Assembly: GCA_049609325.1 (NCBI GenBank)
Contig: JBMYYK010000014.1
Span: 1-50,499 of the forward strand
DNA length: 50,499 nucleotides
From: GCA-2733415 sp049609325
Lineage (GTDB): Bacteria > Bacteroidota > Bacteroidia > Flavobacteriales > Flavobacteriaceae
Direction: 5' to 3'
Shown here: positions 41,091-49,774 of the stretch, piece by piece
Layout of the letters: each line of letters begins with the position of its first letter
Position numbering within the stretch: the first letter of the stretch is position 1
Translations under genes and position numbers: made by a program
Notes under the pieces: generated by a model
Told to the model about the DNA's origin: nothing
Database searches by the model: none
The model's input: only the letters and a program-made list of their open reading frames with translations

Positions 41091-42311
41091 ATATGCAGAC
41101 CTCATGGTGTTGTATTTCTGAAGTCCTTCTTGCCATGAAGCTCTAATGTCTTTTTCAGAATCACCATTTGTGATTTGTTGTTGCAATTGTTCAGTACCTG
41201 CCAATTTTGTGAAAAAATTATTCCAAAATGTCACATCTGAATTTGCCGATTCATTATAAGCTTGAATTAACCAGTTTAAGTTCAATTTATGTAGTGGTTG
41301 CTGTTGTGATAAATCATAACCATAACAAATCTTGTTTTCGTGTTTCGGGTATTTTGCACCTTCGTTAGGTTGCGGTGTAAAAGTGAAATCAGTTTTATTA
41401 AGAAATGGTGCGCCAAATAGTTGAAATTGTTGTTCGGTACCACGACCCACGCTAACACTTGTGCCTTCAAAAAAACACAAACTAGGGTATAGGTTTATAG
41501 CAGCATCATTTGGTAAGTTAGGAGATGGTTTTATGGGTAAAGAATACGGTTTGTCTTTAGTGTAATTTTTGCAGCTAATAATATGTAATTCACATTTGAT
41601 GTTGTTGTTTAGCCATTTTTCTCCGTTAATCATTTGAGCATATTCACCAATGGTCATTCCGTGAACTACTGGTATAGGATGCATGCCTACAAAACTTTTA
41701 TGTTTTGGTTCTAAAACTGGGCCGTCAATGTAATGTCCGTTTGGGTTGGGACGGTCTAATACCAATAATGGAATATTGTTTTCTGCACACGCTTCCATGA
41801 TATAATGTAATGATGAAATGTATGTGTAAAAACGGGCTCCTACATCTTGGATGTCAAAAATTATGATATCGAGGCCTTTTAATTGTTCGTTTGTTGGTTT
41901 TTTGTTTTTACCATAAATAGATATAATATCAATGCCAGTTTTTGCGTCTTTGCCATTAGCAATATGTTCACCAGCATCCGCCTTTCCTCTAAAGCCGTGT
42001 TCAGGAGCAAACACACGTTTAATTTTAATGTTTAATGCGTGTAATGAATCTACCAAATGTGTAAAACCAGTATTCTTAAAAATCACACTTGTTTGGTTGG
42101 CAACTATACCAATGTTTCTATCTTTTAATAAAGGTAGATATTTACCGGTTTGATTAGCTCCAACAATTATAGAAGTGTTTAAGTTTTTTTCGGGTAGCGA
42201 AGTTTTTTTCGGCTGTTCATTTTTTTGCGACTGACAACTTCCTAAGGAAAAAAGACAGGTCAAAACGATTAAAAATGTATTTTTGAAGTTGACTAAAAGA
42301 ATTTTGTGCAT
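41079..42311 (-). CDS. Exo-beta-N-acetylmuramidase NamZ-like (DUF1343) lipoprotein
   Basis: The protein has 410 residues. A lipoprotein signal ends LTCLFSLGSCQSQK. The DUF1343 signature is visible: IGIVANQTSVIF, HLVDSLHAL, KRVFAPEHGFRGKADAGEH, IIIFDIQDVGARFYTYISS and VLDRPNPNG. The Bacteroidota member of this family, NamZ of Tannerella, removes N-acetylmuramate from the non-reducing end of muropeptides; the same activity is likely here, in the periplasm, for recycling cell wall fragments. Its start codon shares one base with that of the divergent ABC permease gene. Confidence 0.9.
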   Translation of the reverse strand: MHKILLVNFKNTFLIVLTCLFSLGSCQSQKNEQPKKTSLPEKNLNTSIIVGANQTGKYLPLLKDRNIGIVANQTSVIFKNTGFTHLVDSLHALNIKIKRVFAPEHGFRGKADAGEHIANGKDAKTGIDIISIYGKNKKPTNEQLKGLDIIIFDIQDVGARFYTYISSLHYIMEACAENNIPLLVLDRPNPNGHYIDGPVLEPKHKSFVGMHPIPVVHGMTIGEYAQMINGEKWLNNNIKCELHIISCKNYTKDKPYSLPIKPSPNLPNDAAINLYPSLCFFEGTSVSVGRGTEQQFQLFGAPFLNKTDFTFTPQPNEGAKYPKHENKICYGYDLSQQQPLHKLNLNWLIQAYNESANSDVTFWNNFFTKLAGTEQLQQQITNGDSEKDIRASWQEGLQKYNTMRSAYLLY

Positions 42312-43567
42312 TGAATTTTGAATTATTTATAGCTAAACGCATCATTGCTGCAAAGCAGTATAAAAGTAGTGTATCCTCGCCAATAATAAAAATTGCAGTG
42401 CTTGCAATTGCTTTGGGGATGATTATGATGTTAATTGCTGTTGCTGCTGGTATTGGTTTACAGGAAAAAATTCAAGAAAAAGTGGCCGCGTTTAATGGGC
42501 ATATAGTCATTTCAAAATATGATAATAATATCTCAGATGTGTCTGCGCAGCCTATTGCTTTACAACAAGATTTTTATCCGAATTTTAATTCTGTTAATGG
42601 GGTAAAGTATGTGCAGCCCGTTGCTAATAAGGCTGGTATTATACGAACGGAAACTGATTTTGAAGGCATTACTTTAAAAGGTGTTAGTAAAGATTACAAT
42701 TGGAGTTACTTTCAAGAGTTTTTGGTGGCTGGGCGTTTGCCAAATGTAAATGATAGACGAGAAAACTCAGAAGTGTTAATTTCTGAGTATTTGGCTAATA
42801 GGTTAGGTTTTAAATTAGGGTCTGCAGTAACCACTCACTTTCCGAAAGAGGATTTAGAAAAATTACCCAATACTAGAAACTTTAAAGTAGTTGGTGTATA
42901 TAATTCAGGATTTCAAGACTTTGATAAAACCATTTTAATAACTGATATCAGGCACGTGCAACGGATGAATAAATGGCGAAAAAATGATGCTAATGCATAT
43001 ACTGAGGTTGGTGGTTTTGAAGTGTTTTTAGATGATTTTGATCAATTAGATGAAAAAACCAAAGAGATATACCAGAACACCCATTCGTTCTTAAAAGTGA
43101 CATCTATAAAAGATAAGTATTATACCATTTTTGAATGGATTAAAATTTTCGATTTTAATATATACATCATTATTGGGGTTATGATTTTAATTTCCGTCAT
43201 CAATATGAGCGTTATGTTATTGGTATTGATATTAGAAAAAACCAAATTAATAGGTTTGTTGAAGGCAATGGGAAGTAATAATTGGAGTGTAAGAAAGATA
43301 TTTCTATATAATGCGTCGTATATAGTTTTGGTTGGTTTGTTTTGGGGTAATTTGATAGGGTTGGGACTGTTGTTTATACAGCAAAACTTTAAACTATTTC
43401 CTTTAGATCCATCAAATTATTACGTAACCGAAGTACCGGTGTATATGAACATTTGGTATGTGTTAGGGTTAAATGTTGGAACTTTTTTAATCTGTTTTTT
43501 ATTACTCTTGATTCCATCGCAAATCATAACAAAAATTTCTCCAGTAAAAGCGATTAGGTTTGAATGA
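42311..43567 (+). CDS. FtsX-like (LolC/LolE-type) ABC transporter permease
   Basis: The protein has 418 residues, starting at TTG 42311. The first residues after it (MNFELFIAKRIIAAKQYKSS) match the conserved start of this group, so TTG is probably right. There are four membrane spans: about 28-52, 283-305, 325-355 and 385-410. A periplasmic MacB_PCD-type domain lies between spans 1 and 2. The KTKLIGLLKAMGSNNWSVRKIF coupling region is the FtsX motif. It resembles subunits that release lipoproteins from the inner membrane. The ATPase is not in the window. Confidence 0.88.
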   Translation: MNFELFIAKRIIAAKQYKSSVSSPIIKIAVLAIALGMIMMLIAVAAGIGLQEKIQEKVAAFNGHIVISKYDNNISDVSAQPIALQQDFYPNFNSVNGVKYVQPVANKAGIIRTETDFEGITLKGVSKDYNWSYFQEFLVAGRLPNVNDRRENSEVLISEYLANRLGFKLGSAVTTHFPKEDLEKLPNTRNFKVVGVYNSGFQDFDKTILITDIRHVQRMNKWRKNDANAYTEVGGFEVFLDDFDQLDEKTKEIYQNTHSFLKVTSIKDKYYTIFEWIKIFDFNIYIIIGVMILISVINMSVMLLVLILEKTKLIGLLKAMGSNNWSVRKIFLYNASYIVLVGLFWGNLIGLGLLFIQQNFKLFPLDPSNYYVTEVPVYMNIWYVLGLNVGTFLICFLLLLIPSQIITKISPVKAIRFE

Positions 43568-43570
43568 TTG

Positions 43571-43601
43571 TTTGTTGCTAAATAACTTTATACTACTTTT
43601 G
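43571..43601 (+). promoter_or_regulatory. Promoter of the cysteine synthase-family gene (-33 TTTG, -7 TACTTTTG)
   Basis: TTTG (43571-43574) and TACTTTTG (43594-43601) are 19 nt apart. The ATG is at 43621, a leader of about 16 nt. Confidence 0.55.
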
Positions 43602-43620
43602 CAGTCAATTTATCAAGTTT

Positions 43621-44601
43621 ATGAAATACGCAGAAAATATATTAGAAACTATAGGTAATACACCTTTAGTAAAATTAAATAAAATCACGGCAGAATTACC
43701 ATGTTTGGTGTTGGGGAAATATGAAACTTTTAACCCAGGACATTCTACCAAAGATCGTATGGCGCTAAAGATGATTGAAGATGCTGAGGCAGATGGTCGT
43801 TTAAAGCCGGGAGGTACAATAATAGAAGGGACTTCTGGTAATACAGGAATGGGCTTGGCTTTAGCGGCTATCGTGAAAGGCTATAAGTGTATTTTTGTTA
43901 TATCTGATAAGCAGTCAAAAGAAAAATGTGATATTTTAAGAGCTCATGGCGCTGAGGTTATAGTTTGCCCTACTGATGTTGAGCCTACAGATCCAAGGTC
44001 GTATTATTCTGTATCAAAACGTTTAGGTGAAGAAACGCCTAATTCATGGTATGTAAATCAATATGATAATCCGAGTAATGCTAAGGCACACTATGAAGGT
44101 ACTGGTCCTGAAATATGGAAGCAAACTGAAGGAAAAATCACACATTTTGTAGCTGGTGTTGGAACTGGAGGAACGATTTCTGGAGTAGGGAAATATTTGA
44201 AAGAACAAAATCCTGATATTAAAATATGGGGAATCGACACCTATGGTTCAGTCTTTAAAAAATACCATGAAACTGGAGAGTTTGATGAAAATGAAATTTA
44301 TCCATACGTTACAGAAGGCATTGGGGAAGATATATTACCTGCAAATGTTGACTTTAGTATTATAGATGGTTTTACCAAAGTAACCGATAAAGATGCGGCG
44401 GTATATACTCAAAAATTAGCTAAGGAAGAAGGAATGTTTTTAGGTAATTCAGCAGGGGCTGCAGCAAAAGGATTATTGCAATTGAAAGAGAAGTTTACAA
44501 AAGATGATGTGGTTGTAGTGTTGTTTCATGATCACGGAAGCCGTTATGTTGCTAAAATGTATAATAACGATTGGATGAAAGAAATGGGATATATAGAGTA
44601 A
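43621..44601 (+). CDS. PLP-dependent cysteine synthase / cystathionine beta-synthase-like enzyme
   Basis: The protein has 326 residues. The PLP Lys44 is in PGHSTKDRMALKM, the substrate loop is EGTSGNTGMGLAL and the phosphate-binding loop is GVGTGGTISGVGKYL. The Ser near the end lies in LFHDHGSRYVAKMY. This fold-type II enzyme could make cysteine from O-acetylserine and sulfide, or cystathionine from serine and homocysteine; the sequence does not settle which. It lacks the CBS regulatory domains of human CBS. It stands alone with its own promoter and terminator. Confidence 0.9.
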   Translation: MKYAENILETIGNTPLVKLNKITAELPCLVLGKYETFNPGHSTKDRMALKMIEDAEADGRLKPGGTIIEGTSGNTGMGLALAAIVKGYKCIFVISDKQSKEKCDILRAHGAEVIVCPTDVEPTDPRSYYSVSKRLGEETPNSWYVNQYDNPSNAKAHYEGTGPEIWKQTEGKITHFVAGVGTGGTISGVGKYLKEQNPDIKIWGIDTYGSVFKKYHETGEFDENEIYPYVTEGIGEDILPANVDFSIIDGFTKVTDKDAAVYTQKLAKEEGMFLGNSAGAAAKGLLQLKEKFTKDDVVVVLFHDHGSRYVAKMYNNDWMKEMGYIE

Positions 44602-44622
44602 TCCTTTTCAAATAGCAATTTT

Positions 44623-44657
44623 AAAAAAGCCTGTGTCAATTAGATGCAGGCTTTTTT
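44623..44657 (+). terminator. Terminator after the cysteine synthase-family gene
   Basis: AAAAAAGCCTG (44623-44633) and CAGGCTTTTTT form the stem, with a 13-nt interior containing a mismatched extension. It lies about 20 nt after the stop. Confidence 0.8.
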
Positions 44658-44692
44658 AGTGTTATAAGTGTGGTTTTTCGTAACTTAGAGAA

Positions 44693-45961
44693 ATGCGCGA
44701 AGAGTTTTTATATTATGTCTGGCAATACCAGAAGTTTTCCAGCAACAAGTTGTTAACTGTGTCTGGAGAAGTTGTGAAAGTGTTGTCTGTAGGTGAACAC
44801 AATACTAATTCCGGTCCAGATTTTTACAATGCAAAATTACAAATTGGGGATCAGGTTTGGGTAGGTGCGGTTGAGATGCATATAAAATCTTCAGATTGGT
44901 ATGTGCATCAACATCATAACGATAAAGCTTATAAAAACGTTATACTACATGTAGTTTGGGAAGATGATGTTGTTGTGTTTGATGCAAGCAATAACAATAT
45001 GGCAACATTAGAGGTGCAGCCTGTTGTTAACCAAGACGTGTATAATGCGTATGATAGATTGTTGCAGAGTAAGACTTGGATAAACTGTGAAAGTCAAATA
45101 CATCTGATAGATGACTTTACATTGAAGTTTTGGAAAGAAAAACTACTTATTAAACGCTTAGAAGATAAAGGTAAGAAGTTAAAAACTCAGCTGGAGACTT
45201 TGGGTAATGACTGGGAAGCACTACTGTTTTATCAATTAGCTAAAGGCTTTGGGTTGAAGTTAAATTCAGATCAGTTTTTACAAATTGCAAGGTCAATAAC
45301 GTTTAAAGTTGTGAAAAAAGAACTACCCACTTTAGAAAATATTGAAGCGTTGTTATATGGGCAAGCAAATTTACTAAATGAAAAATGTGAAGACCCGTAC
45401 TTTGTGCAACTTCAAAAACAATTTAATTATTTGAGAAAAAAATACCAGTTGAAAAATAGTGTGGTTCAATTGCGCTTTTTCCGAATGCGCCCATCTGGAT
45501 TTCCTACAGTGCGTTTAGCTCAGTTAGCAATGCTTTATTATCAATATGGTAATCTGTTTATGAAAGTAATTGAATTACAGACTTTGAAAGAGTTAAGAGA
45601 CTTATTGTCGGTTTGTGCCTCGTCATACTGGGATACACATTATACATTTGGTAAGGCGTCATCCAAGCGTTCTAAAAAATTAAGTAAAGCGTTTATAGAT
45701 GTATTACTTGTAAATGTAATTATCCCAATTAAATTTATGTTCGCAAAATCACAAGGGAAGGATAACTTTGAGTATTTATTAAGCTTATATGCAGAAATCC
45801 CTTCAGAGAACAATAGTATAATTAACAAGTTTAAAACACTTAAATTTGATGTGAGCACTTCTGCAGATTCACAAGCTTTAATAGAGTTAAAAACCCAATT
45901 TTGTGATCTACATAAATGTTTACAATGTGAAATAGGAAATAAATTATTATATCCACTATAA
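44693..45961 (+). CDS. DUF2851 family protein
   Basis: The protein has 422 residues, normal for this Bacteroidota family. The N-terminal EFLYYVWQYQKFSS, SVGEHNTNSGPDFYNAKLQI and EMHIKSSDWYVHQHHND are its signature. The acidic-lysine arrangement GPDF...VEMHI resembles a PD-(D/E)XK nuclease core, but activity has not been shown. It has no signal peptide. It is followed at 22 nt by a PspC-like gene. Confidence 0.9.
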   Translation: MREEFLYYVWQYQKFSSNKLLTVSGEVVKVLSVGEHNTNSGPDFYNAKLQIGDQVWVGAVEMHIKSSDWYVHQHHNDKAYKNVILHVVWEDDVVVFDASNNNMATLEVQPVVNQDVYNAYDRLLQSKTWINCESQIHLIDDFTLKFWKEKLLIKRLEDKGKKLKTQLETLGNDWEALLFYQLAKGFGLKLNSDQFLQIARSITFKVVKKELPTLENIEALLYGQANLLNEKCEDPYFVQLQKQFNYLRKKYQLKNSVVQLRFFRMRPSGFPTVRLAQLAMLYYQYGNLFMKVIELQTLKELRDLLSVCASSYWDTHYTFGKASSKRSKKLSKAFIDVLLVNVIIPIKFMFAKSQGKDNFEYLLSLYAEIPSENNSIINKFKTLKFDVSTSADSQALIELKTQFCDLHKCLQCEIGNKLLYPL

Positions 45962-45982
45962 AATTGTTATTTTGCATGCAGT

Positions 45983-46210
45983 ATGAAGTTGATAAATAAC
46001 TTGAAATATTTTTTTGAAAAGCATGGATTTGCTGTGTCTTCTAGGTTAGCAGATCGTTTAGGAATGCGAGCTAAAAATGTAAGGCTGTTTTTCATCTATT
46101 TAACTTTTGCAACATTTGGAGTATCTTTTGTTATTTATTTAATCACCGCTTTTTTACTCAAGTTAAAGGATTTGGTCTATACAAAACGCAGCTCAGTTTT
46201 TGATCTATAA
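45983..46210 (+). CDS. PspC domain family protein
   Basis: This 75-residue protein begins with a short basic region and GFAVSSRLADRLGMRAKNVRLFFIYLTFATFG. The hydrophobic stretch FFIYLTFATFGVSFVIYLITAFLLKL forms one long or two short membrane segments. This is the PspC (phage shock protein C-like) domain, reduced to its core. It ends 2 nt before the K+ channel gene, so the two are cotranscribed. It may support membrane stress response, but this is inferred from family only. Confidence 0.85.
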   Translation: MKLINNLKYFFEKHGFAVSSRLADRLGMRAKNVRLFFIYLTFATFGVSFVIYLITAFLLKLKDLVYTKRSSVFDL

Positions 46211-46212
46211 CT

Positions 46213-47217
46213 ATGATTAATTTAATTAAATCTAAATTTCGAATTGCAATAATTCTTATTACCTGTGTAATGAGTTTTGGAGTTTGTGGCTATCATTTTG
46301 TTGTTGGTTATAGTTGGGTAGATGCGTTGTATATGACAACGATTACTATATCTACTGTAGGGTTTTCAGAAGTTGTACCGCTTGATGAAGCAGGAAAATT
46401 GTTTACCATAGGGTTGATAGCTGCTTCAGCAATTACAGTAGCTTATTCCATATCAGTAATTACCGAGTACTTGGTGAATAAAAATTCATTTGAGCAATTT
46501 AAAAACAGGATAATGAAAAAAGAAATTAATAAGTTGTCTGATCATATCATTATATGTGGTTTTGGAAGAAATGGGAAACAAGCAGCGCAGAAATTAGCGG
46601 GGTATAAAAAACCATTTGTGATAATTGAAAAAGATAAAAGCTTAATTGAGAGGTATGATGATGAGTTCATGTTTGTACACGGGAATGCAAATGAAGATGA
46701 AGTGCTTATTGAATCTGGAATAGAACGTGCTCATAGTATTATTGTGGCGTTGCCAAATGATGCAGATAATTTGTTTGTGGTATTGTCTGCCCGACAAATA
46801 AACAAAGGAGTGAAAATTATCAGCAGAGCCTCACAAGAAACCTCATATAAAAAATTAAAATTAGCTGGAGCAGATAATGTTATCATGCCAGATAAAATAG
46901 GAGGAGATCATATGGCATCATTGGTTGTGATGCCAGATTTGGTTGAGTTTCTGGATAATTTATCAATTATAGATGATAAGAAGGTGAATGTTGAAGAGGT
47001 GGCCATTGAGGCTATTACATCAAGTCCAGTTTCACAAACTATAAAAGATTTAGATTTTAGAAACAAAACGGGGTGTAGTATTATTGGATACAAAACACCA
47101 GAGAGAGAATATATAATTAATCCTGAGGCAGATACTCTTTTACTACCAAATTCAAAATTAATAGTCTTAGGGCGTTCTGAGCAAATTGCAGCATTAAATA
47201 AGATGTTTGACTTGTAG
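46213..47217 (+). CDS. Potassium channel family protein with RCK/TrkA domain
   Basis: The protein has 334 residues. Two membrane spans (about 10-30 and 63-88) enclose a pore loop with filter TVGFSE (48-53) in place of TVGYGD. The cytoplasmic part has a TrkA_N Rossmann domain (HIIICGFGRNGKQAAQKL, FVHGNANEDEVLIESGI, ALPNDADNLFVVLSARQ) and a TrkA_C domain near 260-330. It would form a ligand-gated K+ channel, with gating by NAD(H), Ca2+ or nucleotides not predictable. It is tightly linked to the PspC-like gene. Confidence 0.9.
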   Translation: MINLIKSKFRIAIILITCVMSFGVCGYHFVVGYSWVDALYMTTITISTVGFSEVVPLDEAGKLFTIGLIAASAITVAYSISVITEYLVNKNSFEQFKNRIMKKEINKLSDHIIICGFGRNGKQAAQKLAGYKKPFVIIEKDKSLIERYDDEFMFVHGNANEDEVLIESGIERAHSIIVALPNDADNLFVVLSARQINKGVKIISRASQETSYKKLKLAGADNVIMPDKIGGDHMASLVVMPDLVEFLDNLSIIDDKKVNVEEVAIEAITSSPVSQTIKDLDFRNKTGCSIIGYKTPEREYIINPEADTLLLPNSKLIVLGRSEQIAALNKMFDL

Positions 47218-47323
47218 AGAAACGCGAGCTTTTGTCAATAAAAATTTTCAAATCCGTTATTTTTTCACCATATTGCTACACCAAAAAAACTTAAGGATAA
47301 TTTAATCAACTAAAACTTACAAA

Positions 47324-48901
47324 ATGAAGAAAGCTTTTCTATCATTATTATTAACAATATTACCTGTGTTTGCTATTGCGCAAGACAAAGGGTTAGATCA
47401 ACAATTTAATGAGGCATTTAAACCAATTGCAGACGCTTGGGGAGGTATAGTATTCTATCCAATTACGTTCAGCGAATCAGTAAGTATGCCTATCGTAATT
47501 ATCATGTTGTTAACTGCAGGATTGTTGTTTTCAATACTATTTAAGTTTGTTAATATTAGAAATTTCCCGGTATCTATTAATATTTTAAGAGGAAAATATG
47601 ATGATTTAGATCACCACACAGTTGATGAAAAAGCGATGGTGAATGTTGTTGACGGTGATGCGGTTGATACTATTGCAGTAGAAGGACATGAAGGAGAGGT
47701 GTCTCACTTTCAGGCTTTAACTGCAGCATTATCTGGTACTGTAGGTTTAGGAAATATTGCTGGGGTTGCAATTGCAATTTCAATTGGAGGTCCTGGAGCA
47801 ACGTTTTGGATGATTATTGCAGGATTACTAGGAATGTCATCAAAATTTGTTGAGTGTACATTAGGGGTGAAATACAGAGATGTAGGTGAAGATGGAACGG
47901 TTTACGGTGGTCCAATGTATTACTTGAAAAAAGGTTTAGCAGATGTTGGTAAAACTGGTTTAGGAAAAGTGTTGTCAGTGGTATTTGCAATCATGTGTGT
48001 TGGAGGATCGTTTGGTGGAGGAAACATGTTTCAAGCTAATCAAGCGGCACAACAGTTTAATACAATGTTAGGAGTGCAATCTACTTCTGCAGGTGTTGTG
48101 TTTGGTATAGTTATGGCAATTATTGTTGCTATTGTAATTATAGGTGGTATTAAAAGAATTGGTAGTATAACTGAAAAAATAGTACCATTTATGGTGGGTA
48201 TTTACTTTTTGGCGGCTATAATTATATTAGTTGCTAATATTGGTAGTATAGGATCTGCTTTTGGTGAAATATTTGATGGTGCGTTTAATGCTAAAGGAAT
48301 TTCAGGGGGGGTATTAGGAGTGTTAATCGTAGGATTTCAAAGAGCTGCGTTCTCTAATGAAGCAGGAGTTGGTTCTGCAGCAATAGCGCATTCAGCAGTA
48401 AAAACTAAATACCCAGCATCCGAAGGATTAGTAGCATTATTAGAACCGTTTATTGATACGGTTGTAGTGTGTACAATGACTGCTTTGGTTATAATCATTA
48501 CAAATGGTGACGGAAGTATTATGGAGTACGGTGTAAAAGCTCCAGATGGTGTATTAGCAACATCAAAGGCATTTGCTTCGGTAATACCTTGGTTCCCGTA
48601 TGTGTTAACAATGGCTGTTGTATTGTTTGCATTGTCTACAATGTTATCATGGTCATATTACGGATTACAATCATGGATGTTCTTATTTGGTAAGTCTAAA
48701 GCAGCAGATTATTCGTATAAAATAATATTCTGTATTTTTATAATTATTGGTTCAGCTGTAAGTTTAGGTGCAGTAACAGATTTTTCTGATGCTATGATTT
48801 TTGCAATGGCTGTACCAAACATTATAGGTTGTTTTATATTATTCCCAAAGGTTAGAGAGGAATTAGCAAAATACCTTAAAGCTATTAAGTCAGTGAAATA
48901 A
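47324..48901 (+). CDS. Alanine/glycine:cation symporter family protein (AGCS)
   Basis: The protein has 525 residues. Residues 1-20 form a signal-like segment ending AIAQDK. About 10 membrane spans follow, and the family motifs GTVGLGNIAGVAIAIS, SSKFVECTLGVKYR and FSNEAGVGSAAIAHS are all clear. It imports alanine or glycine with Na+ or H+. The N-terminal extension (about 20-60) is longer than in typical AGCS proteins. It starts 106 nt after the K+ channel gene; a shared transcript with the helix-hairpin-helix gene 10 nt downstream is likely. Confidence 0.92.
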   Translation: MKKAFLSLLLTILPVFAIAQDKGLDQQFNEAFKPIADAWGGIVFYPITFSESVSMPIVIIMLLTAGLLFSILFKFVNIRNFPVSINILRGKYDDLDHHTVDEKAMVNVVDGDAVDTIAVEGHEGEVSHFQALTAALSGTVGLGNIAGVAIAISIGGPGATFWMIIAGLLGMSSKFVECTLGVKYRDVGEDGTVYGGPMYYLKKGLADVGKTGLGKVLSVVFAIMCVGGSFGGGNMFQANQAAQQFNTMLGVQSTSAGVVFGIVMAIIVAIVIIGGIKRIGSITEKIVPFMVGIYFLAAIIILVANIGSIGSAFGEIFDGAFNAKGISGGVLGVLIVGFQRAAFSNEAGVGSAAIAHSAVKTKYPASEGLVALLEPFIDTVVVCTMTALVIIITNGDGSIMEYGVKAPDGVLATSKAFASVIPWFPYVLTMAVVLFALSTMLSWSYYGLQSWMFLFGKSKAADYSYKIIFCIFIIIGSAVSLGAVTDFSDAMIFAMAVPNIIGCFILFPKVREELAKYLKAIKSVK

Positions 48902-48911
48902 TTTCATAACA

Positions 48912-49763
48912 ATGAAACATATCAAATCCCACTTCGTGTTTACAAAACAACAACGTCGTGGGATTTTTGCATTATTGGTACTGATTGTTGCTTTGCAATG
49001 TGTGTATTTTTATGTTGATTTTTCATCTGATGTTAACTTGTCAGAATCCGAGCGTCAAAAGATAATCACTTTTCAAAAAGAGGTGGATAGTTTGGCATTG
49101 TTAAAGGCGTCTGAGAAGTATGAAATTCATCCTTACAATCCTAATTTTATAACAGATTATAAAGGTTATATGTTGGGAATGTCGGTTGAAGAAATTGATC
49201 GGTTACACGACTATAGGCAATCAAACAAGTATGTGAATTCTGCTAAAGAGTTTCAAGAAGTCACGAAAGTGTCAGATTCATTATTAGAAATATTAAAACC
49301 TAACTTTAAATTTCCAGATTGGGTTTCTAAGAAAACTAAAAAAATAGTGTCGGCTAACTCCTATCAAAAAGATATTAATAAAGCCGAAGCTATTGATGTG
49401 CACAAGGCAACAGGTTTAGAGTACAAATTAGCGTATAGAATAATTAACTTTAGAAATGAGTTGGGTGGTTTTTTGTCTTTTGAACAACTAAAAGACGTTT
49501 ATAAATTACCGATTGAAGATGTAGAAAAAGTGCAGCAGAAATTTCAATTGACAACTATCCCTGAAATTAAAAAAATTAACATTAATTTAGCCACCGTTCA
49601 AGAATTATCATCTTTAGGGTATATAAATGATTATCTAGCTAATAATATAGTTGATGAACGTGTGCTAAGAGAAGGATTTAAGAGCTTGGATGAATTGCGA
49701 TTTGTGGAAGGATTTCCGCTTGAAAAATTAGAACGTATAAAGTTATATTTGACATTAAATTAA
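48912..49763 (+). CDS. Helix-hairpin-helix protein, ComEA-like
   Basis: The protein has 283 residues. One N-terminal membrane span (FALLVLIVALQCVYFYVDF) is followed by helix-hairpin-helix repeats: INKAEAIDVHKATGLEYKLAYRI, then FLSFEQLKDVYKLP, and near the end INLATVQELSSLGYINDYLAN. The family binds DNA in a sequence-independent way and contributes to natural transformation in some bacteria; no other competence genes are in the window. It lies 11 nt before the acyl-CoA dehydrogenase gene. Confidence 0.85.
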   Translation: MKHIKSHFVFTKQQRRGIFALLVLIVALQCVYFYVDFSSDVNLSESERQKIITFQKEVDSLALLKASEKYEIHPYNPNFITDYKGYMLGMSVEEIDRLHDYRQSNKYVNSAKEFQEVTKVSDSLLEILKPNFKFPDWVSKKTKKIVSANSYQKDINKAEAIDVHKATGLEYKLAYRIINFRNELGGFLSFEQLKDVYKLPIEDVEKVQQKFQLTTIPEIKKININLATVQELSSLGYINDYLANNIVDERVLREGFKSLDELRFVEGFPLEKLERIKLYLTLN

Positions 49764-49774
49764 ACTACAACACA

